This document shows positions 44,456 to 56,319 of a stretch of 64,000 bases of DNA, one piece after another. The stretch spans positions 95,384 through 159,383 of the forward strand of contig QANU01010622.1 of NCBI GenBank assembly GCA_003254905.1, given 5' to 3'. The notes below the pieces were generated by a model. It saw only the letters and a list, made by a program, of their open reading frames with translations, had not been told where the DNA came from and made no database searches. The position numbers and the translations under genes were made by a program. This DNA comes from Nissolia schottii. Its lineage: Eukaryota > Streptophyta > Magnoliopsida > Fabales > Fabaceae. How positions within the stretch are numbered: position 1 is the stretch's first letter; every line of letters begins with the position of its first letter.

Positions 44456-46576
44456 GATTTTATTATTGTGCACACATTAAATTAGGTGTGCTATTTTTTA
44501 TTTATGGGGTTTTTTTTCTTTTTATCATTTCTTGGGGATAGTTTGGACGATATTTAGTTGACAGATTCATTTAATGAAGAATTCCATAGATTGAGTACTA
44601 TATAGCTCATGTAGTAAACTAAAGGCAATGGCTTTGATGCCCCGGTTTATACTTGGTGCTTGATGTTAGTCATGTGGCAATCGACACCAAAGACGGGGGG
44701 TTTAAATTGGGTATTCGAAAACTTAATCCTACTTTATAAAATTGTGTATTTTCATGCATTTAATATTACTTGCAACGGAATAAACTAACAAAGATAAAAA
44801 ACCTTAAGAATAACCATAAGTTCAAACCACTCAAGAAGAAGAGATTTCTCTTTTTTGATTCACTTAATGGATGTCTCACCCTCGTATACTTGTTCAGAAA
44901 TACATGAGGAAGAATTAGAATCACTCTCTTAATAGAGGAAATTATACATTTTTCATTCTTGAAATGTTGCACAAGTGAGGGCATTTATAGGCCTTGAATC
45001 CGTGCAAACTGATTAACTTTCTGAGAGACATGTCCCTTGATGAAAAGTCACTTTGTTTTGACATGAGACACTTGTAATCGATTATAAGGTCATGTAATCA
45101 ATTAAATGTTTCTAGAACATGCTATAGTCAATTACAACATTGTGTAATCGATTACAACATGTTCCAGAAGCATATAATTGATTCCTTAAATAAGGTAATC
45201 GATTACTTAGCCTTTAAAAACATATTTTATCATTTTTCCATTATATACCCTTGATTAAAAACCTTTGTGATGTTATATTCAAGTTATATGCTTTATGGAA
45301 AACTTGTTTAGTATAATATCTTTTAACATGAAGTTTTTTAAAGGTTTTTAAATGATTGAATCAAAATCATGGTCAAAGAAAATTATCAAGAGCAAACTTT
45401 TGACAAAAGAACCTAAGTCTTAAAAGTAATATCAAATGAGAGTTTAGACTTTGTTCTTTGAACTTTGACAAATTGAGCATTTGATGAAGTTCATTGCCAA
45501 TTTGCCATTGCTTGAAGTTTCCATGGGCGCCATTTTCCAATTTTAAATTGAAGTCATATTAATATCCTTTTGACATCATCATTCCAATCTCATTGAAATC
45601 CTTTTGGCATCATCAAAACCTATAACACATGCATTTACACTTGATGCACCAAGTTAAAAATAATGAGTCCACCATTGTCCATAAGGACATAAATGTAACT
45701 ACACTCCTATTCTCCAACCCCATCCAGCTTTCCCCCGCCTCCTCCTCTCCTTCTTCTTCCCTTTCCTCCTCCACCATCTCCCCAAGCTCAGGCGCGATGG
45801 AGCTGACGGCACTGGAAGCTTCTGTGTGTGTTGCCACCCCCTATCTCCCAAGTTATATGGACAAGGCAATGCTCGTGTTATTTTCTCTTGGGTACTTGAA
45901 GCCGTACTGGTTTGTGATGAAGGTGATCTGGTTTCAAACTTTCAGCTCTTATAGGACCAAAGTAAATTGTAACCAAATGTCAATTACAGTTGTGCAGCGG
46001 GTTTATAGGAGTAGAGATTACTACTATTTCATTCCATTTATTAATCATCTTTTTTAAATGTTGATATTCTGCTTATATAGTTTGGCTTATACAGCTTTGC
46101 TCGAACTAGAAATTATTTTGTGATACTAATTGCATTTCCTTTTTCAATTTAAAATTGGTATAAAAGGCTTCACAGCATGTGCTGTACGGGCCATATTCTT
46201 CTGTCCCTTGTCTGTTCTCCCCATCCCCAATGCCATGTGAGAAAGTATCCAGAAACATTCTTTTATAGAAAAAGCAAATTAAATCTCACCCCGAAATATC
46301 AGTGAAATTTATATGTAGCAGCGAATAGCTAAAAAACAATTTAATCTAGATTACAAGGGGAGAACGTCCTCAGTAGTAGTAATAATTAAAAAAAAGAAAT
46401 CATGACTATAAAATGGCATCGAGTTCATCTGATGCTAGAAATGCATTCCACATAAACCATGACAAGAATGAAATGGTCAATTAATGAGCTTGAGTTAAAC
46501 GGAAAGTATGAGAGAAAGATGCAATGATCTAAACAGTAGAAAAATTTATTTGATTGAGGTAAATAATTTGGAATAG
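44456..46576. other. Glucanase 3' flank and repeat-derived intergenic sequence
   Basis: It begins with the glucanase 3' UTR. From about 44680 it looks like repeat-derived sequence with the TAATCGATTA motifs listed separately. An open frame at 45629-46057 (SPASSSPSSSLSSSTISPSSG low-complexity start) has no recognised similarity, and I do not call it a gene. Confidence 0.5.
45070..45215. repeat. Cluster of TAATCGATTA-type palindromic words
   Basis: Five or six copies of GTAATCGATTAC or one-base variants occur in 145 bp (for example near 45077, 45096, 45145 and 45200), separated by about 20-50 bp. Such words are frequent in legume LTR-type repeats as I recall; the parent element here is undefined. 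Confidence 0.6.
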
Positions 46577-46913
46577 GTAAATATAATTTTAGTTCATGAA
46601 AGATTATAAATTTTGTGTTTTACCCTTAAAAAAAATTTGTTAGGAAATTATCCTTAAATTTTTTGGGTAGAATTTAGTCTCACTGTTAACTGACATGGTA
46701 ATTAACTTGGTTACATGACAGACTACATGTCCACACACGTGACATTACACGTGAGCTATCATGTAGTCAAGTTAACTGTTACTTTAGCAGACCCAATTTG
46801 ACAAACTAAATTTTACCAAAAAATTTTGTCAAAGACTATTTTTTAATAAAAAAATTTAAAAATAAAATACAATTTATAATTTTTTAAGAACTCAACATAT
46901 TTAAGCCTAATTT
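46577..46913. mobile_element. Fold-back MITE, about 335 bp
   Basis: The left arm TAAATATAATTTTAGTTCAT..ATTATAAATTTTGTGTTTTA pairs with the right arm (complement TTAAATATGTTGAGTTCTTA..ATTATAAATTGTATTTTA). Inner arms also pair around GTTAACTG..CATGTAGTC. Non-coding; the ends are approximate. Confidence 0.65.
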
Positions 46914-47699
46914 AAAATATTAAAGCCAAGTTCTCTACTATAAAATTTGAAAAATAAAATGTAGGCCGTTTCTTATGTATATATGCCTTGTAATTTGAGG
47001 TTTTATGTTCCCTAGCATCAAAAGACTAATTCATTCATTCATGATTTGCCGTTATATTTGAATTGGACTTTACTTTGTTCACACTTCACACTCATGAATC
47101 CATACCCCAGCTCCTTGATCCTTGTAGGGTCAAATTATGTTTGGCCATCTGTTCCTCCTCTATGTCCTTGGTGTGGCTCCTTATTTTATGGTGGGGCCCA
47201 TTTTAACTCCGGATTTTCTGATGCGGCAGACAAAGAAATTGAAGCTCATATTATTAGCAAAGGTAGCTTTCTAGTCCCAATTATGCACCTGCCAACTCTA
47301 CACTCTCAACAATCAGAAATTATTACATGCTCGCCGAGTATTAGGTTAGATAGGGTGACTTAATAAGCATAATTGACTTCCAACAATAAGAAAAGAACAT
47401 AATTTACTTACTGCATGATGAACATCTAATCATTAAGTTTGACCGATATGAGTTTTATTTTATAGAAATATTTAGAATTCACTATTAAACTCTACTTAAT
47501 TTAACATGAATCAACTTTAACGTGGGATAATTTTTTTTATTATTAACCTTTTTTTTACAAAACTTGACCTCAATATATGACTTAGAAAAAAATAAATGTC
47601 AAATCAATTAAATCAATCAATGGGACACGTGGCTTCTACTGATCATAATTTCGATTAGTACCTTATTACATTAGCATTTGTCATCAAGTATTGCTTTTT

Positions 47700-47897
47700 A
47701 ACTAGAGTGCCGGTTAATTGCTCATAATTTGTCCCTGATGCTAATTACCGTCAGTTATATGGATCCGATGGTAATAAGTTACTATCGAGGCTATTACTGT
47801 TGGTCCATTTGTTGACGGTAAGTCTGACGGAAAGCAAAAAAGTCGACGGTAATTAAGAACATATCTGACAGTAATGAACATTTTTTTTGTAGTGTGC
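47700..47897. mobile_element. CACTA-type transposon end fragment
   Basis: It ends TTTTTTTTGTAGTG (complement CACTACAAAAAAAA), the classic terminal inverted repeat of CACTA (En/Spm) elements. Subterminal short repeats occur upstream in both orientations (ACGGTAA, CCGTCA, TGACGG). No opposite end or transposase is seen, so it is a fragment. Confidence 0.6.
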
Positions 47898-48466
47898 AGA
47901 GGTTGATCTATGGTAGTGAGATTTAAAATTGTTGTCATAGAGTTACTCTTTCCTAGCAACCTTGAATTTTGTTATTGTAGAGGTTGATCTATGGCAACGA
48001 CTTTTAGAATTGTTATGTTATATGCACTTTATAGCAACAACATAGAGAATCATTGTTGCAAAGGTTGATCTTTCCTAGCGACTATAAAAGTTGTTGCTAT
48101 AGAGATTAATCTATGACAATGACTTTTAGAATTATTGTGTTATATGCAATTTATAGCAACAACATATAGAGAGTTGTTGTAGCTGTAGAGGTTGATCTTT
48201 CCCATTGACTTTAGAAGTTGTTGTTATAAAGGTTGATATATGGTATCAAATTTTAGAACTGTTGTGTTATATGAAATTTATAGCAACGACATAGATAAAG
48301 TCCCTACCATATATAATATGTATAGCAAAATAGCAAAAGTCGCTGCCATATATAATATGTATACTGGCAATCTATATTGTCACTGCTATAGATGTTCATT
48401 TTTCCCAACAATTTCTGTGCTGCTGGAAAAAAGTCATCGCAAGAGATCTAATTTCTAGTAGTAACT
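47898..48466. repeat. Imperfect tandem array, probably a second CACTA-like subterminal region
   Basis: A unit of about 120-130 bp is repeated four times with decay. Its words are GAGGTTGATCTATGG, GACTTTTAGAATTGTTGTGT, TATATGCAATTTATAGCAAC and AACATAGAGA. The right end TTTCTAGTAGTAAC (complement ACTACTAGAAA) resembles a CACTA terminus. It adjoins the 47700-47897 fragment without a gap. Confidence 0.6.
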
Positions 48467-49655
48467 AGATTTAAACTCGCGCGATTTGCGAACAAATAAA
48501 GTTAATGTAATAGATGTTTCATTACAAATATTTTAGAACATCCTATATTAGACATGGTAGCTTTCTTACAAAAAGCTTCATATGCTTGATATACTATAAT
48601 TTTTTGTTATTCCAATGTTATTTACTAATTAAATAGTTTCACGCTAGCAAATCCTTTGTATTGCAGTCCGTGCAAAGACAAAACAATAACGGGTGCAGAA
48701 ATAGACACAAATGAACTTCTTAATTGTAGCTGTTTACAATAGGGGAAAAGGATGAGGCGGTGAGGAGAAGGGTGTAGGGGATTATGCCCAAAAAGGTAAA
48801 TTAAAAAACATTTAGAGGTGAATAATGGGAAGTTGCATAGAGTTGCATTAAATATTTAATGGGTAATTGATGAGGGGAGAGAAGTTATGAAAAAGTGAAT
48901 GACCAAAGAACGTAAATTGAGAATAATTTAAGAGGAACAAAGAAGATGGTTTAAATGTGATACCTCATCATATTTATTGATGTGATAATATTATATAACA
49001 ATATTTCAAAAATCATATATCATAAATAGATAAATAGATTTGTCCGTCTTTTTGTGCCAACTAACAAGATTCTTAAACAAGTTACCTTACATAATAACTT
49101 TTAGTACCCTTTTATTGTATAACTATTTAGTATTTATCAATTGTCATTAGTCATAAGGTCTGAATTATCAGCTTGGTGATTATCCTCAAAAGAGGGTCGA
49201 ATATGACACAGAGGAACACAAACGACAAGAATCTTTTCAAGAAATTGTTTTGCATGGAGTCAAATCAGACTAGCGCAGAAAGAAAATGAGGAAATTTGAG
49301 AAATTCTTTTTTATCTTCTTTTTCATTTTGTTTATGCTTCTTCTGAGTCCAAAGTCTGGTGAATTTGAAAGTCACGTGCATGTACATATCGTAATGGATT
49401 AATATCTTGTGTGGTAGTGCATGCCAACTGCCAAGCATAATTGATAAATAAAGAGAGGCACTCCCACATGCTTACACTGACAGCATATGATACCACATGG
49501 AACAAAACTCATGACTTTTGTTATTTTAAAGAAACATTCAAAGGTAACATTTACTAGAGCAAGATGGGGAAGAAGGGGAAAATGTCAAGGCACCTTCATA
49601 GCCTTCTCCATTGACAATAATGTGCATACTGCATACTCCAGGTGTAGGAGTGTAT
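48467..49655. other. Intergenic sequence, nothing recognised
   Basis: AT-rich sequence with no coding similarity, LTR or inverted repeat that I could detect. Confidence 0.5.
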
Positions 49656-50430
49656 GTCGACCGATTTGAGTCATATTTTTTAGATAAACTTACTCATCCA
49701 ATGAACCCAGTGAGTCGAACAAGTTGAGTCATGTAATTGTGAATGAGCTAACCCGTCTCGAGTCGATTTGTTGGATTGTTGATTGAGTAGGCCGAGTCGC
49801 CGATTAATTTGTTTTTTTTTTCCAAAATTTTTGCCTATTATTTTCGCCGTGTGAGAGAGCGTTGAGTGAGAGCGAGAGAGCTTTGACATCGAGAAAGGGA
49901 GAGAGAGAGAGCGTTGGTGGACTGTGGTGGTGCAGTAGGTGGTGGCATTGTGTGAGAGAGCGTCGAGTGAGTGAAGGTGAGAGAGCATCCAGTTGAGTGA
50001 GGGAGAGAGAGAGCGTTGGCAGACTATGGTGGTGGGTGGTGGCATAGAGAATGGGTGGGTGGGAGGGAGAGAGATGGAGTGAGATTGTGAGATCTGAGAA
50101 TGAGATGAGAGAGTGTGAGAGATGAGATTGTAATGCGGATGGGGTGTTTACTCTATAAGATTTTCTAATTTATTTATTTATTTATTTTGGTTGGTTAGGT
50201 TTTTTAATTTTTAAAAAATTTAAATATATATATATATATAGTAATTTATATATCTTATGTTAGTTTCTCGATCGAGTCAATTTTGAAATACTTCAAACTA
50301 ACAATTGACCCTATAAGCATTTTGGATTCGTTGATTTTGACACGTCAATTTGACGATCCAACTCGATCAACTCAAAACAATTTTAAGTCGAGTCAAGTCA
50401 ACAGGTTGAGCAAGTTTATAGATGATTGAC
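49656..50430. repeat. Repeat-derived block with GAGTCGA words and a 100-bp tandem duplication
   Basis: Words such as TTGAGTCATAT, GTCGAACAAGTTGAGTCA, CGAGTCGA and TCGAGTCAAGTCAACAGGTTGA lie at both edges in partly inverted order, suggesting a decayed MITE. The centre has two GA-rich units, 49849-49949 and 49950-50045, each beginning GTGTGAGAGAGCGT and ending with GGTGGTGGCAT. A (TA)n run is at 50225-50240. Confidence 0.5.
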
Positions 50431-50965
50431 AACCAAAAAAACCCATGCAATGAACTCAAGTCAAAGTGATGTATGGAGAGAACAAAAGGCTAACCATGTG
50501 AGTCAACTCTATAAACATGAGATATTTCTTTTGCTTATAGGTTGAGGAAAGATTCCATCCAAACTAAGAATTAGGGCCTATAAACATAGATGTTTCTTAT
50601 GTTTACAAATATTTACAGATAAATGACAACGAGGCAAACTCAAAAATTGAACTCAAGTCAAGGCGATGCTGGAAGATAAGGCCGTTCATGTGAGGTGAGT
50701 CAACTCTATGAGCATAAGAATAAATACTAATCCTGGATCAAAGTGCAATGTATAAAGCTCTAAAATAAGGATGGGCAAAATGAAAATTGGATATTATAAG
50801 CCATAAGATAAAATGTGCCCTATAATCATTGCACTAACCACTCCCCTCCCCCCCTAATAATAATATCTATGTTTTCCAAATACTTTTGTCCCTAAACTTT
50901 TTGAAACTTGATTTACATGAAAAGATGTAGCAACTAACTAAAACTACAAGTGCTCTCAGTACTAG
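50431..50965. other. GATA gene 3' flank
   Basis: Downstream of the minus-strand GATA gene. It presumably includes its 3' UTR. Two loosely similar stretches (ATGAACTCAAGTCAAAGTGATG near 50452 and GAACTCAAGTCAAGGCGATG near 50649) suggest an old 200-bp duplication. Confidence 0.4.
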
Positions 50966-52129
50966 CTAGGAATGGAGGACAGAAGCACCGGCCATATTCC
51001 TCATCTCCATGACTTTCTTGTGGGAATTGGAGTGCAAGTAGCTCACAAAAGTGGGACTCTTGGCTGGCCTATACTCTGGCAGCAGCCTCCCAGACTTGTA
51101 CCTCACCCCACATGCATTGCACAGTGTCTTTGGTCCCAATGGTCCTGCCCTCCACTGTGGGGTCCTCTGTGACAGGCAATGGCTGCACCTCCTTGTTACC
51201 ACCATCACGTGATGGTTCTCACCATCATCATTGCTGCTGCTGCCGCCACCACCCTCAAATTCAATTCCCTTGCTCACCACTACCCCACTCACTTCTTCCT
51301 CATCGCCATCATCCTTCTCCTTGGGGACAATGAGCTCACTGTCAGCAAGCCAATAAGCCTGTTTGAGGAGAGGAGGGTCTGAAATCAAGGCATCGTTTTG
51401 AGGGTTCAAATTCAGATGGTGTGACCATATGCTTAAGGGCCTTTTGTTGCTTCTAGGAGCTGAGAGCCTTTTTCTCTTGCTCCTGGCCTTCCCTGGCACC
51501 GGAAACCTTTGTAGGGCAGGCTCATTCTGTTTCTGGGGCCTCTTCTTCAGTAGTGTGGTTGAACAAGGCTTTGAGCTTAGTATGCTTTTGGCCTGAACAT
51601 AAGCTGGCCCTATCACACTGCTTGCGGGGCTGGAAAAGCAGTCCTCAACAAACACTGACAACCATTCCAACCCAACATCTACTTCCTGCAAAATTTATTT
51701 ATTTATTTAGTTGAAAAAATAAGAAAAAGTTAACATAGAAAAGTTAAGCACTCAAATACACCAAAGAGACATAGCATAAGGGGATACAAGTGTTACAAGC
51801 TTGGCATAAGGTATAGTTAGGTTAGCCAAAAAAGCTTATGGTAGAACTGGCAAATAACTAGCAGGGCAAGAGGCCCGGGCTAAAAGCTAGAACAACAGTA
51901 ACAAAAGCTGAGAGAGAGAGAGAGAGAGAGGGAAAAAAACATGGAAGAAGCCATCAAACATTATTAAAGTGAGAACACATGTACTAACCGTGTTCTGAGC
52001 AGAGAAGAGGTCATCAAGGCTGCTTGAAGAGGAAGGGGCAACAAGGACTTTTTCCTCTTGCTTGTGGCACTCACCAGAGGAAACTGAAACTGATACATTA
52101 TGGCACAATTCCATGTTCATATCTGTCAC
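50966..52129 (-). CDS. GATA-type zinc-finger transcription factor
   Basis: Two exons, 51989-52129 and 50966-51685 (intron 303 bp, GT-AG), give 286 residues. A single class IV zinc finger has the plant spacing C-x2-C-x18-C-x2-C at C214, C217, C236 and C239 ([20 protein letters not shown] then [13 protein letters not shown]), followed by LLPEYRPA. This matches plant GATA subfamily I. Upstream are an acidic stretch (DDGDEEE) and a basic KARSKRKR (about 113-120), a likely nuclear-localisation signal. [15 protein letters not shown] near 48-62 is conserved in the subfamily. It would bind GATA motifs in nuclear DNA. The start is the first ATG of the exon 1 frame; MNMELC three codons later is possible. 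Confidence 0.94.
51909..51930. repeat. (GA)n tract in the GATA intron
   Basis: A run of about eleven GA units near the donor side of the single intron. Confidence 0.85.
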
Positions 52130-52180
52130 AAGTTGAAGCTTAACAACGAGAGGGTATATAAATTTTTGAAGAAATGAAAG

Positions 52181-52211
52181 GAAGAGAGTGAGAGTGAGAG
52201 TGAGAGTGAGT
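52181..52211. repeat. (GAGAGT)n tract upstream of the GATA gene
   Basis: GAGAGT hexamer run about 50-80 bp upstream of the GATA ATG. A second GA run lies at 52364-52384. On the coding strand these are CT-rich tracts, common in plant 5' UTRs. Confidence 0.8.
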
Positions 52212-52399
52212 CAGAGCCAAAAAAATAAAATAAAATCGGTGTTTGCAAGTTACAACTCAGCCCTTGTCTCGGTGCATCCCCTTTATTATGGTCCTTGGAT
52301 TTTTGTCGGCAGATAAAAGGGTAGAAGCTAAAAGAAAACAAACCAAAATTGAATCAATCAATGAGAGTGAGAGAGAGAGAGAGACAGCTAAAATCCCTG

Positions 52400-54290
52400 T
52401 CACAGGCGGACATAACCCCAATCACCGTGTCTCTCATCTCATGTTACCATTAACCTTGTTTACCCCAAAATGTCATTTTTTTTTATAAAATTATTATTTA
52501 TACACTTAAAAATACTCACCTAGTCATTAAATTAAAAAGTATTAAAAAATAAAAAGATAAATATTACAAAATAAAAATACAAATATTGTTAAACAAAGAA
52601 AATAAACAATAATAAACATATGTATATGAACACATAAAAATATTTGGTGATAATATCTATTTTTTTTATTACAATACTAAATTCACATGTGTGTAAATAC
52701 AAAAAAATATTAAGCGGTAATATTTATTTTTTTAGTATATAGTATTTATTTTTCTATTTTATAGTGCTTATTTCTATGTTTGGTGGCTTTGTTTTAGGTT
52801 AACGAATAAAACTTATTTTTATCTCATTTTAACAGTATACCTTACATATACATGCCTTCTTTATCTTACTCTAATATTCTTCCCTTTATTTTGTATTCCT
52901 TTGGCATATAAATGAATGAACTATAAACTTTTTCCTCTAATAAGAAAAAAATTAAAGTATTCTTTTTTTGGTTGAACTTATTCCATTTGTTTTGGAGTTT
53001 TGTTATTTAGATTTATGTTGTGTGAGATATTGTATTGACATACATGTTATTTATCATTACATAAAATTTTAATGAGTTCACATTTTAAATAAATTTAATC
53101 TAATAATAAATAATATGTGCATCTACTTAATATCTCACATAAAATGAATACAAATAAGGATAACTAGTGTTACGGTGCAGTTAGGCAGACAGACGTAACT
53201 AGTTAAAGGCCCCTCTTTTTCACCTTTGCTTTGGCAAAAGCCCTCTCAAAAGATGCATTGGAAGAGTCCAAGTAGAGCCAGAGAGCACAGACTGGTTTGT
53301 GGCAGGGTGTTTGCAGTTTCAGATTCTTTGAAAATGTCTTAACATTCAGATTCTTCCAAAATCTATTTTTTATTTTAGTGATGCTATTTATACACTAAGT
53401 ATAGTGACACATGCTGGTGTAAAAAAAACATTTTTGAATTTTTCTTTTTTACCTTTGGTAAGTTTGAGCTATTTTCATTTCATCATTCTGTGGTCCTATA
53501 AGAGTAAAGATATTGTCTTAGTGGGGTGAGGTGTTGTTCATTAGTACTACAAATTAATCACTGCTTTGACCTAGTTATGGTTGTGTTTTGTAGAATAGTG
53601 CTAAGAGTATATTTTAAGAAGACTTAAAGAATTTTTGTCCAAGTCTGAGTAAAAATATAACGTATAATTTATTTTTAATTTATCATTTAGTGCATTCTTT
53701 TAAATTTTTCCGGATTGTGTACACTCCTCCCAATAATAATGTCGCTTGAGAGGTATTACTTACTAGTGCTTCCTCACGAGACTGTTCTAAGCTTATGTTA
53801 TGTGGAAATGTTCTTAGTTACAGACATTACACTTTCAAAATTAACGAAACGTAAATTTTTTAAAAAAGTTTCTCAGTCGTCTAAACCCAGTAAAGGAACA
53901 TATTAACATTTTTTCATAAATCCTTACATGCTGTCCAGTCTAGCTATCCTAACCTCAAGTTATTTTTTATTATATACTCAACTTTTTTCATATTGAAACT
54001 ATACTGGTTCAAGATTATGCGATAGTACATTTTAGGGACCGTTAAATGGGTCAGCTCGACCCATTTAGATCTAGTTAGGCTAACTCGCAAACTTAAGTGA
54101 GTCTGACTTTAACGAGCTTTTACTATTTATGGGTTGATTTTTATATGTTTGGTCTTTTTATATATGTAGGTAAATAAGTTAATTTGTGAATTTTGTTTAT
54201 GTTAATACTAAATGAGTTAATTTATCCCGCAAGTTAAATGGATTGGGCGTAAACATATTGTAGTTATTCGAGAATACATTTCGTGATGTT
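52400..54290. other. GATA upstream and intergenic sequence
   Basis: AT-rich sequence. Around 54030-54250, words such as AATGGGTCAGCTCGACCCATTTA and TTAAATGGATTGGGC recall a very decayed hAT MITE of the 5341 type. No coding similarity was seen. Confidence 0.4.
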
Positions 54291-55313
54291 ATGGTAAGAT
54301 GTGTAACACTATTTACCGTAGCTATAACTTTTTAGTTGAAATGACATATCACAGAGAAACTTTGAAGTACTAAAAACAAACTTCAGAAGTTAGTAGAAAG
54401 AAATTTCAAGGTACAAGGAGTGAAATTTTGTCGTATGGTACAATTAGAATTATAAGGCATTCATCTAAAATTGGTGTATCATGTACTGCAAGATCTAATG
54501 GTAAGATGGCATCAGAATATTAATAAGCCATAAATTCATGATCCACTGCGAAACAATCTCTCCATCCTCAAATTCCCATCTTCGACCACCCTTCAATCAG
54601 CCCCACCACCTCTCCACCGCCACCCCAACCACCAATCCCAATCACCAGCATCCCAACCCTCCACCGCCTCTGCCCTACCCCCAACCCCCCAGATCTGTAA
54701 AAATACAAAAACCCGAGTGAGGGTATCGTCGTAGGATCCAAATTCATGCCCTCAACACCTTGCATCACGGCCAACAACCCAACCCTACACGCAACCTAAA
54801 CCTGATTGTGTTTTTGTGTTGATTCTCATGGAGGCGCAGGGATGATGCAACGACAACGGTGTGGAGCACCTGCATAGATCTGAATCGGAGGACAAAGATC
54901 TATAGTAGCAGCGCGAAGAACTCATCACCGACGGTCAGGCGGTGGAGGCGATGGGGTGGGGGCTAGAGACAAACTGCAGGAGACAAGGGTGGGGCGCTGG
55001 AGGGTGTTAGTAGAGAATTGAGGATCCTATCATGCATTATACTAATTGTGTAACATCTGGTGAGGTCTAAATGTATATGATGAATCTTATTTCATCTCAT
55101 GCATTATAATAATTGTTACCAATTTAATCTAGACCATCAAATCTTATATGATTTGCTAGCTTGTAACTCTCTAATTAGTAAATAACATTAGCGTGTAACT
55201 CTTCAATTAGTGAATAACATTGCAATAACAAAAAAATATATAGAATATATATCAAGCGCGTGTTGTAAAAAAAGTTACCATGGCCAATATAATGCGCGGG
55301 TTTAAGTCTAGTT
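54290..55313 (+). mobile_element. Possible Helitron-derived segment
   Basis: It ends GCGCGGGTTTAAGTCTAG followed by T (about 55293-55314), like the CTAG-T terminus of plant Helitrons, with GC-rich sequence just before the end. The middle has a C-rich stretch (54560-54690) and a G-rich gene-like stretch (54830-55000) that could be captured exon pieces. A proper 3' hairpin and 5' TC end are not established. Confidence 0.3.
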
Positions 55314-56319
55314 AAAACAAAAAAAAAACCTAAATCCACCACCAATGTGTGCATGATGAGCCTTGTGGTGGGTCAGAGGTTGGTTGAGTAATTAAATTTT
55401 GAAAGTGAATGGTATTGAAGGAAGCAGTCCAAAAACAGGGCTGGGAGAGTAACAGAAAGAACTGCACATAAACAATGGCCACTCATTAGTCCTCACCCTC
55501 ACTCTCATGGCCCTTCCATGTAGCCACATAGCTAAATGGGTCATTTCGTATATTCTCTTGCAAAAACTAACCATTATTATGCCGTCTAATTCTAAGGGCT
55601 CAAACACCGAACAGGGTTTTAAATTACATTCGCAGTTGTTGTGATTGAGGGTATTACGGCCATTCCAATGCACATTATGACTATTGAAACAATTAGGACT
55701 ATTGCAACATGAGAGTCTTATGTGGTTGCAACTTGAAATTGAATATGTTGCAGTCTTGATAACGCTTGGATATAATTGCATCCAATTGTTGTAAATTGGA
55801 GTCTTACCACAATTGCGATGTGATTCAGTTGTGGTGCTATTGAAACTCTGATACTAAATCTTGCATTATTACCCAAAGATACACACAACTCCTTCATGTA
55901 GAAAAGACTAGTAGTAGGTATATCCTTGTAGGCCCCATTGAAACTGGCTAACAACGCCAAACTCAATTTGATTTGAACAAGTAGCCAATTAAGTTGTCGT
56001 CAAAGTAATTGAAAATGAAGATGGAACCCATTGTGTTCTCTTACTATAAGTAACCACCAAACTCATGGTACAATGTACTCAAAACTATTAAGTATACTGT
56101 AACTCGCTAAGTGATCTCTTTGTGATTTGAACTTATTTATTTATTTTTTTTCCCCTCACTCCCTCTCTTGTAAAGAAAAAGAGTACAACTAAATTATTAA
56201 GGGAGCGCTATTTTCTAGTTTGGTTGGGTGTGGGAGTGGATGAGGTTTTTCATGAGTGAAGATTATTGCAAGAGAGACACACCACAAGCAATAAATTCAT
56301 CAGATGAGGCGTGAAAGGG
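55314..56319. other. Intergenic sequence, nothing recognised
   Basis: No coding similarity. Words such as ATTGCAAC and GTTGTGATTG recur around 55620-55820, without a clear unit. Confidence 0.4.

Noticed and set aside
45629..46057. 142-residue plus-strand frame with a Ser-rich start
   Set aside because: No recognisable domain, no splice or homologous context, and repeat-derived surroundings; not strong enough to call a gene.
47046..47363. 105-residue plus-strand frame
   Set aside because: No family resemblance and no flanking exons; probably chance.
50972..51382. Plus-strand frames opposite the GATA exon 2
   Set aside because: Antisense shadows of the zinc-finger coding exon.
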